Assembly: GCA_964445985.1 (NCBI GenBank)
Contig: CAYUMU010000107.1
Coordinates: 1-19,612, forward strand
DNA from: CAYUMU01 sp964445985
GTDB taxonomy: Bacteria; Planctomycetota; Planctomycetia; Pirellulales; S012-138
Direction of reading: 5' to 3'
DNA: 19,612 nt
Shown here piece after piece: positions 13,464 to 19,612 of this stretch. The position numbers and the translations under genes are program-made. The number at the start of each line of letters is the position of its first letter. Position 1 is the stretch's first letter. Under the pieces are notes generated by a model, which was not told where the DNA came from, did no database searches, and saw nothing but the letters and a program-made list of their open reading frames with translations.

Positions 13464-13842
13464 GCTTGTTTGGATCGCTGTTGATGTGTTGTGCTAGCTA
13501 TTCGCCGCGACCGGGCCTTTATTGGGGGCCGGCGCGCGAAGATATGCGGACGACCGCCGCCGCCCGAGTTGCGCGGCGGCGACTTCCAGCCGTAATATAG
13601 CACACGCACCGGCTGCGAAGGGATTAAACAGCCAGTTCGCGCGCCGAGCCGAGCCCCGTAGGGCAAGCCTCGTCGAGGCTGCCCTTGAACCGGAAGACGA
13701 ACCACATCGCCAGCCACTTTCGCAAGCAGACGGCGTGGCGAAGTCTTTCAAGACGCCAAGCAGTTCTTTCCGCCGCGCGTTTCGCTTCCACTGCTCGGCG
13801 AGGAGGCCAGTGGTCGGCGACCGGCTGGCCCAATCATTTTGT
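13464..13842. other. Intergenic stretch, no recognised gene
   Basis: This region lies between the minus-strand lipoprotein gene (stop at 13843) and the leader of the NfeD-like gene. Frames are open on both strands, as often happens in GC-rich DNA, but none shows family features, a good ribosome binding site or a membrane or signal segment. It contains a repeat copy at 13668-13697 and probably the promoter of the NfeD-like gene. Confidence 0.5.
13668..13697. repeat. Copy 2 of the short dispersed repeat with an AGCCTCG-T-CGAGGCT core
   Basis: A 15-bp palindrome (AGCCTCG-T-CGAGGCT, 13667-13681) is followed by GCCCTTGAACCGGAAGA, matching 4629-4659. It lies about 150 bp 3' of the putative lipoprotein gene. 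Confidence 0.45.
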
Positions 13843-15639
13843 CTACTGGGGGAGGCCGATGCTGGCGGAGAGTTCCAGCGACTTGGCATGGGGCGTCAGC
13901 CGTAGTTCGGCCTGGCCGAGTTGCTTGAGCAGGCTGAGCAGCAAGCCTACCTCGGCGTCGGCTGCGGCGCGGGTATTGCCTTTCTCGAGCATGTTCTGCG
14001 TGATCAGGGCTTGCTGATTATCGGTCAGCACGGCGGCCAGTTGCTCCAGGCTGAGCAGGCCGTGGGTGTTGTCGGCGGTGAGCCGCGAAGCGGCCGGTTG
14101 TTTCAATTCTTGCAGCAAGGCCTTGGCCAGTTCGCCGGTCGAAGCCACGATGAAGTGCTTGCCCACGGTGGCGCAGGCGGGGCGGAAATTGTAGAGCATG
14201 TCGCCGCCCGTTTCGCCCGTTTCTTCACTACCGCCGGGAGGCGCCAGGTAGCGGGCGTGGTAGAGCGTGGTTCCCTCGTGCTGTTCCACCTGCTGCAGCA
14301 GTTGCGGCCGACCTTTCTGCACGCCATCCACATTGGTGATGCCGATGATGGTTTGGTACGCGGCCAGCAGCACGGGGGAAAACTGGTCTGGGTTTTTCAG
14401 CTCGAGCACCAGGGCAAACGCCGGCAGTTTGATGGCGGGAATGGGCGCGTCGGCGGCGAAGGTTTGCCGGGCAACGACCAGCCGAGTTTGCGGCTGCAAT
14501 TCGCCGAGCACCTGGCTGCCGAAGTCGCGGCCTGAAAAGAACAGTGCCAGTTGCGAATCGGCCTGGGTCAGCTTGGCCAGGACGCCTTCGTCGAACAGGT
14601 CATCGCGGCGGAGCCACATGCCGGAGAAATCGCGGTAGCTGGTGGCGCTGAAGATCACGCCTGGGGGCTGCAAGGCAGGACTGGCCGAGGCTTCCTTGGC
14701 CGGGGCAAAGAACCACTCGCGTTCTTCGGGCAGTTGGGCCGGGTCAAACGGAGCTTGGGCGCGAAGTTGCAGGCGGTTATCGGCGATGGAGGCTTGCAGC
14801 GTGAAGAAGGGGGCCTGGCGAGCCGCTTCGAGCACGCCGCCCAACAGGCTTTCCACGCCGGGGTTTTTGCGGCCGGCGTCGAGGGCCGCGGCCGACTGCG
14901 GCAAGTCGCGGAAGCGTTCCCAGCGAACCACGGCCCAAGCGGCCCGCGGATTGGCGTTGAGCTGTTGGGCTTGTTGAAATTCGGCGTCGTCGGCCAGCGA
15001 GGCGCCGCCGTCGCGGAGGCGGTCGATGGCTGCTTCGACCTGAGCTCGCGGATTGCCGAGGATGAGCAGTTGTTCGTTTTCCAGAATGGCATACGCCGCG
15101 GTGGGGCCGGCCGCCACGAGCGTGGCGCCGCGATACTCGCTCTTGGTGAGCGGGGCCGGCTTGCCCGATCCGAGCGTGGCCAGGTTGGCCAGATCGAGCA
15201 CCGCTTGATGCAGCCGGGGCAGCACCTGCGGCGTTTGGGCTTTGATGACGAGGAGCGCCGACTTCTCGACCGGATCGGCGGCGATGGCCACGCCGCCGGA
15301 GATGAGGTCGCGGAGCCCTTGTTGCCAGGTGGTTTGCAGCCGCTGTTCGAGCAGGCTCAGCCCGGCTTTGAGCTTGAGTAGTTCGGGCGAGGCCAGGGCC
15401 TGGCGGCCTGGCGGGGTTTGCTCCAGCAGCCGGGGCCAGCGCGCGTCGAAGGCCAGGTCGAGCCACGCCTCGGGCTGTGCCAACTCCGCGTAAACCACGG
15501 TGGAAGGCGGGGCCAAGGCGGCCATCGAGGGGGCTTTGTCGTCGGCTTTGGCGCAGCTTGTGAGCAGCGTGAACAGGCCAGCGGCGGCTAGAATTTGCAA
15601 AGTAAAGCAGCGGCGCCAAAGCATACCAAGCGTGGCCAT
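13843..15639 (-). CDS. Putative secreted lipoprotein, 598 aa, DUF3352-like
   Basis: The N-terminus (basic residues, a hydrophobic stretch at about 14-27, then LTSC with Cys29) has the form of a lipoprotein signal peptide, so the mature protein is probably membrane-anchored outside the cytoplasm. The rest is mostly alpha/beta with no membrane segments. The opening APPSTVVYAELAQPEAW and repeated blocks of the form LLVIKAQTPQVLPRLHQAV, AYAILENEQLLILGNP and FIVASTGELAKALL recall DUF3352-type proteins, whose function is unknown; this link is tentative. No enzyme motif is visible. AAAGGG lies 7 nt upstream of ATG 15639. It is divergent from the MocA gene, 279 bp away. Apparently monocistronic. Confidence 0.75.
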   Translation of the reverse strand: MATLGMLWRRCFTLQILAAAGLFTLLTSCAKADDKAPSMAALAPPSTVVYAELAQPEAWLDLAFDARWPRLLEQTPPGRQALASPELLKLKAGLSLLEQRLQTTWQQGLRDLISGGVAIAADPVEKSALLVIKAQTPQVLPRLHQAVLDLANLATLGSGKPAPLTKSEYRGATLVAAGPTAAYAILENEQLLILGNPRAQVEAAIDRLRDGGASLADDAEFQQAQQLNANPRAAWAVVRWERFRDLPQSAAALDAGRKNPGVESLLGGVLEAARQAPFFTLQASIADNRLQLRAQAPFDPAQLPEEREWFFAPAKEASASPALQPPGVIFSATSYRDFSGMWLRRDDLFDEGVLAKLTQADSQLALFFSGRDFGSQVLGELQPQTRLVVARQTFAADAPIPAIKLPAFALVLELKNPDQFSPVLLAAYQTIIGITNVDGVQKGRPQLLQQVEQHEGTTLYHARYLAPPGGSEETGETGGDMLYNFRPACATVGKHFIVASTGELAKALLQELKQPAASRLTADNTHGLLSLEQLAAVLTDNQQALITQNMLEKGNTRAAADAEVGLLLSLLKQLGQAELRLTPHAKSLELSASIGLPQ

Positions 15640-15918
15640 TTCGATTCCCTTTCTCTACCAATGGAAAAGACGTTTCGCCGCGGCGCGGTTAGCCGCCAAA
15701 AGTGTTGCCGCGGGGGGAGTGAACGGGGCAGGCGGTCGGGCAACAAGAGCTATGTACCGCGGTCGAGAGTGGTAGGTTTCAAAATTGTCGTTTCGCCTGG
15801 GACGAGGACTTGCTGGTTTGGCGGCCACGGCTGGGGTACGATCGGCCAGAAATCGTTGCCGAAATCACACGCGGTTGGTGAACTGCTGTTGAACCGGGGT
15901 TGGGGAGAGCGCACGCGG
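15640..15918. promoter_or_regulatory. Divergent intergenic region (lipoprotein / MocA)
   Basis: This 279-bp gap separates two divergent genes and should hold both promoters. The plus-strand frame is open through it, but the encoded residues are Arg/Gly/Ser-rich without domain character. GGGGAGAG (15902-15909) is a likely ribosome binding site for the ATG at 15919. No -35/-10 pair with correct spacing was found. Confidence 0.4.
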
Positions 15919-17559
15919 ATGAACCTTTTGACGTTAGCCCAACGGACGGCCGAGAGCGCCATCGGCTCAGGCCGGATTGGCACGCCGGTCGCTTTGCGAA
16001 TCTTCGATCGCAGCCTGCCGCCAGGCGAAGAATTGTCGGCACGGCTGGCTGCCATGCTGGAGTTGGCGGGCCGGTGGTTTGCTGCTCCGCCGGTCGCTTG
16101 GCATGCCTTGGGAAATGGCGAAGCCGGCCATGCCACGCTGGGCGCGCGATTCGCCGGCGGCCAGGCGGCGGTGTTGACGGCGGGGGCGGCGACCGGCCTG
16201 CGACCTCTGGAAATGCTGGTGCTCGGCAATCGAGGCGTGCTGTCGTGGGAGCCCGACGCGGCGATGATCGAGATGCCCTGCGGGGAGGACAAGGCGGGGA
16301 ATTGCCCTGCGTCGGCCGATTCGCTGCGCGCGGTGGAACAGGCGCTGGCCCAGTGGCAACCGCTGCCGGTGGGTCAACCAGACAAAACCGGCTCAGGCGG
16401 CGCGTCTGCTTCTGGCGTGCAGCTGCGTCCGCCCTATGGGGTGCTGTTGATTGCCGGCAGCCATACGCACCAGGAAAACTACGCGCTCTCGTTTGCCGCC
16501 GATCCGCGGTGCCGGTTGGTGGCCGTGACCGACGATGCGGGCGTGTCGTCGCGGCGGCGGGCGCTCAACGAGCGGCTGGCTCGGCAGTTGGGCATTCCCT
16601 ATCTCCATGATTTGCATGAAGCGCTGCGGCGAGACGACGTGCAGATTGTGAGCCTGTGCGCCGAGCCGGAGCGGCGCGGCCCTTTGGCCGTGGCCGCCGC
16701 CGCGGCAGGCAAGCACTTGTATCTCGACAAGCCGCTGGCCGGTTCCAACGAAGCGGCCGCCGCGATTGTGGAAGCCGTGCGGCAGGCCGGCGTGGCGAGC
16801 CAGATGTTCAGCCAGGTGGGCACGCCAGCGGCGCTGCGGGTGCGGGCTTGGGCCAAGAGCGAGCAGCTCGGAGAACTGCAGGCCATGCACGCCGATCTGC
16901 TGTTTGCCAAGGGCGACCCCGGCACGGCCAATCTGGCGGCGCCGAGACAGGAACAAGAGCAGCCCCACAACTTTGAATGGGTGGAGTCGAAACGCGAATT
17001 CAGCAACGTGGGCGTGTATCCGCTATCGCTGGCGCAATGTTTGTGGACGGCCCGGCCGAAGCGCGTGTGGGCCGTGACGGGCAATTACTTCTTTGCCGAG
17101 CATCAGGCCAACCAGATGGAAGACGTCGGCCTGGCGCTGGTGGAATACGAAGACGGCCGTACCGCGAGCATCCTGGCCGGCCGCTGCGGCTGGCGGTCGC
17201 ATCCTTCGCACGGCATCAACCGCACGTATTTGGAAGGAAGCCACGGCGCGGTGGTGGTGGATGCCTTCCGACCCAGGGCTGAAATCTATGCGGACGAAGA
17301 AGCCTGGGCTCCGCCGCGGCGCCACCCCGAAGACCCGATGGGCTGCTGGAGCAGCACGATTGCGGAAATGGGTGGGCGCGCCAAACAGAACTGGTACACG
17401 CCGCCGGCCAGGGGGGCGAACGATATCGTGGCGTTTGTGGACTGCCTGGAACAAGGCCGTTCGCCGGACGTGCCAGTCACCGCGGCGGCGGCCGTGCAGC
17501 AAGTGCTGATGGCGGTCTATCGATCGGCGGCGAAAAGCGAAGCGGTGACCCTGGATTGA
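15919..17559 (+). CDS. Gfo/Idh/MocA-family oxidoreductase with extra N-terminal domain
   Basis: This 546-aa protein contains a NAD(P)-dependent oxidoreductase of the Gfo/Idh/MocA family from about residue 172 on. The Rossmann start is YGVLLIAGSHTHQENYA, where the usual G-x-G-x-x-G is degenerate. The EKP motif appears as LDKPLAG (269-275) with the catalytic Lys271 kept. The C-terminal alpha/beta domain covers about 298-470 (FSNVGVYPLSLAQCLW, YEDGRTASILAGRCG, YLEGSHGAVVVDAF). Family members are typically 350-450 aa; the extra ~165 N-terminal residues carry a segment (71-112) that resembles the C-terminal domain's own beta-strands. ATG 15919 was selected because it follows GGGGAGAG and no domain lies upstream. 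No signal peptide is seen, so it is cytoplasmic. Substrate unknown; probably a sugar, inositol or amino-sugar derivative. Confidence 0.85.
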   Translation: MNLLTLAQRTAESAIGSGRIGTPVALRIFDRSLPPGEELSARLAAMLELAGRWFAAPPVAWHALGNGEAGHATLGARFAGGQAAVLTAGAATGLRPLEMLVLGNRGVLSWEPDAAMIEMPCGEDKAGNCPASADSLRAVEQALAQWQPLPVGQPDKTGSGGASASGVQLRPPYGVLLIAGSHTHQENYALSFAADPRCRLVAVTDDAGVSSRRRALNERLARQLGIPYLHDLHEALRRDDVQIVSLCAEPERRGPLAVAAAAAGKHLYLDKPLAGSNEAAAAIVEAVRQAGVASQMFSQVGTPAALRVRAWAKSEQLGELQAMHADLLFAKGDPGTANLAAPRQEQEQPHNFEWVESKREFSNVGVYPLSLAQCLWTARPKRVWAVTGNYFFAEHQANQMEDVGLALVEYEDGRTASILAGRCGWRSHPSHGINRTYLEGSHGAVVVDAFRPRAEIYADEEAWAPPRRHPEDPMGCWSSTIAEMGGRAKQNWYTPPARGANDIVAFVDCLEQGRSPDVPVTAAAAVQQVLMAVYRSAAKSEAVTLD

Positions 17560-17560
17560 C

Positions 17561-17582
17561 GGCCGAGGGCGCGCGGCCTTTT
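17561..17582 (+). terminator. Possible intrinsic terminator of the MocA gene
   Basis: GGCCG (17561-17565) can pair with CGGCC (17574-17578), followed directly by TTTT, starting 1 nt after the stop codon. The stem is short but very GC-rich. Confidence 0.4.
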
Positions 17583-17780
17583 GGACGTTTGCGGCCATGG
17601 CGGGATGGGATGCAGTCGCTTCGCGGATTGGATAGCAAATTGAGAACTGCATAGGGTGGGCAGCACCGGTTGTGACCTCCTATACAATTTGCACGGGATA
17701 CTTTGCAATCTCCCCGTCGGCGCAAGAAGCGGCCAAACGTCCGCTACCAACCTTCCGTGCCGCAGCGGTTCCGGCCCACC

Positions 17781-17808
17781 CAAACTCCCCACTCCAAACT
17801 CCCCACTC
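17781..17808. repeat. 14-bp perfect tandem duplication
   Basis: Two adjacent identical copies of CAAACTCCCCACTC lie within a pyrimidine-rich plus strand. It is a slippage-prone tract upstream of the secreted propeller-like gene. Confidence 0.8.
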
Positions 17809-17985
17809 CCCTCCTGTCTTTTGCCCTGGCAAAAAAACTGGCGGGAGTTCTTGGCGGCAGTTACGATGCAGCTTTCCTCCCTTCGCCCCACTGAACCCCC
17901 ACGCGCCTCGCTGTGTGGGGTTCCCGCGTCGTAATTTTGCCCGCAGAGTTGCACTGAGTGCCCCACCCCCTTGAGAGTTCCCGAC

Positions 17986-19431
17986 ATGCACCGCACCATG
18001 TTCCGGCAGGGCTTTGGCCTGGCTGTGTTGGCTTCGCTGGCCGCGGCCTCGCTGCAAGGTCCCGCCCTGGCTGCCCCGCCCGAAAAACAGCCGGCCGCCA
18101 GGCAGGCTGAAACCAAAAGAGCTGAAAGGCCCAAGGTCATTCGCGATGAAGACCTGCCCTGGCCCCCCGCGTTGCCCGGCGGCAAGAGCATGCTCACCGA
18201 CTCCTCGCCCGACTTCCTCAAACCGCCGGCCACTTTGAAGGCAGACGTGGCCGTTGCCAAGACGGCGCCGACCATTGAGTTCATGTACTACCCCGAGCAG
18301 AACTACCCCGGCAAGCCGTGGTCGAACTGGGGCGATGGCAGCGTGGCCGATGGCAAGTTTTACTCGGCCGTGGGCGACCACTACGCCCTGGGTCGCGGCG
18401 CCAGTCCCCATAGCACGGGCACCGCGCATATCTATGAGTACGACCCGGCCACCAAAAAGCTTCGCAGCCTGGTGGATATCACCAAGTTGCTGAACATGCC
18501 GGAAGGCCATTACACGCCGGGCAAGGTTCACACCCGCGTGGATCAGGGGAGCGATGGCTGGTTGTATTACGCCACGCACCGCGGCTCGCCCGCGGCTGCT
18601 TCCGACGCCAACCATTACCTGGGCGATTGGATCTTCCGCACCAACCCCAAAACCGGCAAGTCCGAAGTGGTGGTGCACGCCCCCGTGCCCAAGCACAGCA
18701 TCCCCAACGGCATGCTCGACCCCGATCGCCTGATCTACTACGGCGGCACCGCGGCCGGCCCCGACGCCGAACAAAAAGAGATTCAGTTCCTGGCCTACGA
18801 CCTCAAAGGCAAGAAACTGCTCTACTCGGGCCCCAATGGCCCCGCCCGCTACATGATGCTGGCCCGCTCCACCGGCCGGCTGTACTTTGTGCCTGGCAAT
18901 ACCGATGGCCAGCTCATGCGCTACGACCCGACCGAAGGCGGCGCGCCCACCCCGGTGAAGGGCGTGGAGATGGGCATCCGCGCCGCCACCAATGAAACGG
19001 CCGACGGCATGATCTACACGGTTTCCATCGGCCAAGGCGCCAAAGACGCCGACGTGTGGGCCTTCAACACCAAGACCGAACAGGCCGAAAAGATCGGCGC
19101 CCTGGCCGTGGGCAACACCGCCTACGTGGCCTCGCTCGATGTCGATCCCACCGGGCGGTTCCTGTACTACGTGCCTGGCGCCCACGGCAGCGGACCCGGC
19201 GACGGCTCGCCGCTGGTGCAGTTCGACATTGCCTCGGGCAAGAAGAAGGTCATCGCCTTCTTGCACCCCTACTACGAAGCCAAGTACGGCTTCATCCCCA
19301 AGGGCACGTACAGCACCGACATCTCGCCCGAGGGCGATAAGGTGTATGTCACCTGGAACGTGAGCCGTGGCACCCGCGCCTGGGATTGCTGCGGACTCTC
19401 GGTGATTCACATTCCGGCCTCGGAGCGGTAG
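17986..19431 (+). CDS. Secreted beta-propeller-like protein, 481 aa
   Basis: A signal peptide (GLAVLASLAAASLQGPALA, cleavage about residue 29) indicates export. A Pro/Lys/Glu-rich linker of ~60 residues leads into repeated beta-strand blocks of propeller type: HIYEYDPATKKLRSLVDI (148-165), WIFRTNPKTGKSEVVV (215-230), QFLAYDLKGKKLLY (267-280), LMRYDPTEGGAPTPV (310-324), VWAFNTKTEQAEKIG (357-371) and LVQFDIASGKKKVIAF (410-425). These resemble blades of PQQ/YVTN-like propellers. A Cys pair (WDCCG, about 466-470) occurs near the C-terminus. No heme-binding CxxCH or enzyme motif is seen, so its role (ligand binding or carbohydrate-related enzyme) is open. ATG 17986 is preferred over a TTG at 17971 because GAGAG lies 8 nt upstream; ATG 17998 is an alternative. 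A strong terminator follows at 19519. Confidence 0.78.
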   Translation: MHRTMFRQGFGLAVLASLAAASLQGPALAAPPEKQPAARQAETKRAERPKVIRDEDLPWPPALPGGKSMLTDSSPDFLKPPATLKADVAVAKTAPTIEFMYYPEQNYPGKPWSNWGDGSVADGKFYSAVGDHYALGRGASPHSTGTAHIYEYDPATKKLRSLVDITKLLNMPEGHYTPGKVHTRVDQGSDGWLYYATHRGSPAAASDANHYLGDWIFRTNPKTGKSEVVVHAPVPKHSIPNGMLDPDRLIYYGGTAAGPDAEQKEIQFLAYDLKGKKLLYSGPNGPARYMMLARSTGRLYFVPGNTDGQLMRYDPTEGGAPTPVKGVEMGIRAATNETADGMIYTVSIGQGAKDADVWAFNTKTEQAEKIGALAVGNTAYVASLDVDPTGRFLYYVPGAHGSGPGDGSPLVQFDIASGKKKVIAFLHPYYEAKYGFIPKGTYSTDISPEGDKVYVTWNVSRGTRAWDCCGLSVIHIPASER

Positions 19432-19518
19432 CGGCGCCAGCCCTGGATGACAGGGTCCGCCGAATCGGCCCGAGCCTGGCATCGCATCCAGAAACTGGCC
19501 CAGCAACTTGAAGAACGC

Positions 19519-19560
19519 CAACGCCTGGGGGCCAAATACCCCCCAGGCGTTGTGCTTTGT
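19519..19560 (+). terminator. Strong intrinsic terminator-like hairpin
   Basis: CAACGCCTGGGGG (19519-19531) and CCCCCAGGCGTTG (19540-19552) form a perfect 13-bp stem with an 8-nt loop, followed by a T-rich run (TGCTTTGTTTG). It lies 88 bp after the stop codon of the propeller-like gene. Confidence 0.8.
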
Positions 19561-19612
19561 TTGCCAGGCATGTCTGCCACCCTGAGGGTGCAAGTCCCTT
19601 ATCCAACTTGAT
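19561..19612 (+). other. Right edge, possible start of a structured RNA or mobile element
   Basis: The last 50 bases contain GGCATGTCTGCC (a 4-bp-stem dyad) and AGGGTGCAAGTCCCT, a small stem-loop. The GGTGCAAGTCC form resembles the stem-loop found near the 5' end of many bacterial group II introns. The window ends before this can be tested and no GTGYG intron start is obvious. Confidence 0.2.

Larger units (their letters stand above)
17560..17985. other. Intergenic region with weak terminator and a 14-bp tandem repeat
   Basis: This 426-bp gap contains no recognisable gene. It starts with a possible terminator of the MocA gene (17561-17582), holds a perfect 14-bp tandem duplication (CAAACTCCCCACTC, 17781-17794 and 17795-17808) in a C-rich patch, and ends with GAGAG (17973-17977), a likely ribosome binding site for the next gene. 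Confidence 0.55.

Noticed and set aside
13494..13905. Overlapping ~130-aa frames on both strands between the lipoprotein and NfeD-like genes
   Set aside because: Neither has a ribosome binding site or family signature; the minus frame contains a repeat copy.
14551..15381. 276-aa plus-strand frame opposite the lipoprotein gene
   Set aside because: It is antisense to a gene with a clear lipoprotein signal and has no recognisable features of its own.
15595..15918. Upstream extension of the MocA reading frame
   Set aside because: It would overlap the divergent lipoprotein start and adds Arg/Gly/Ser-rich residues without domain character; the ATG at 15919 has a ribosome binding site.
17680..19593. 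637-aa open frame on the minus strand across the secreted propeller-like gene
   Set aside because: It mirrors a plus-strand gene with a signal peptide, ribosome binding site and terminator. Its Gly/Val/His/Ala-rich sequence is typical of an antisense frame in GC-rich DNA.
1..19612. tRNA, rRNA, CRISPR array, transposase or integrase genes
   Set aside because: I looked on both strands and saw no regularly spaced repeats, no recombinase-like frames and no convincing tRNA or rRNA sequence. A covariance-model scan would be needed to exclude short RNAs.

Overview
The window looks like chromosomal DNA of a GC-rich member of the Planctomycetota, probably Pirellulales-like. This is inference from gene content: a secreted DUF1080+ThuA protein, a Gfo/Idh/MocA oxidoreductase, an SSS-type sodium symporter with a small YhdT-like partner, a flotillin/NfeD-like pair, a large putative lipoprotein and a secreted beta-propeller-like protein, set in roomy intergenic DNA rich in GC hairpins. 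No rRNA, tRNA, CRISPR array, transposase or integrase was seen.

Layout. (1) 149-2420, minus: a small YhdT-like membrane protein overlapping a 13-TM sodium:solute symporter by 8 nt. The symporter carries a ~125-residue insert that resembles the planctomycete DUF1559/H-X9-DG pseudopilin fold. (2) 2661-4280, plus: exported DUF1080+ThuA protein, facing a minus-strand FmdB-type zinc ribbon (4311-4535). (3) 5084-7679, plus: membrane-anchored PP2C phosphatase, then a PLP enzyme of trans-sulfuration type whose stop codon lies inside a 15-bp-stem hairpin. (4) 7926-9291, minus: an ArsR-family repressor and a double SRPBCC/AHSA1 protein, with a readable sigma70-type promoter and two tandem operator-like sites. 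(5) 9300-10900: a looser, AT-richer accessory stretch holding a small membrane protein, a YezG/DUF600-like immunity protein and a 54-bp direct repeat that covers the immunity gene's leader and first codons. (6) 10901-13410, minus: NfeD-like membrane protein followed by flotillin. (7) 13843-15639, minus: putative lipoprotein. (8) 15919-17559, plus: Gfo/Idh/MocA protein with an unusual N-terminal domain that seems to repeat part of its own C-terminal domain. (9) 17986-19431, plus: secreted propeller-like protein followed by a 13-bp-stem terminator.

How the genes fit together. Most transcription units look independent housekeeping or catabolic genes. The clear functional pairs are symporter + YhdT-like subunit (transport), ArsR + SRPBCC (self-regulated operon) and NfeD-like + flotillin (membrane microdomains). 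The exported DUF1080/ThuA protein and the MocA oxidoreductase fit the sugar-derivative catabolism typical of planctomycetes, but their substrates cannot be read from the sequence. The most unusual items are the pseudopilin-like insert in the symporter, the permuted or duplicated MocA architecture, the immunity-gene leader duplication, and a dispersed ~53-bp repeat lying in the same orientation just 3' of two minus-strand genes.
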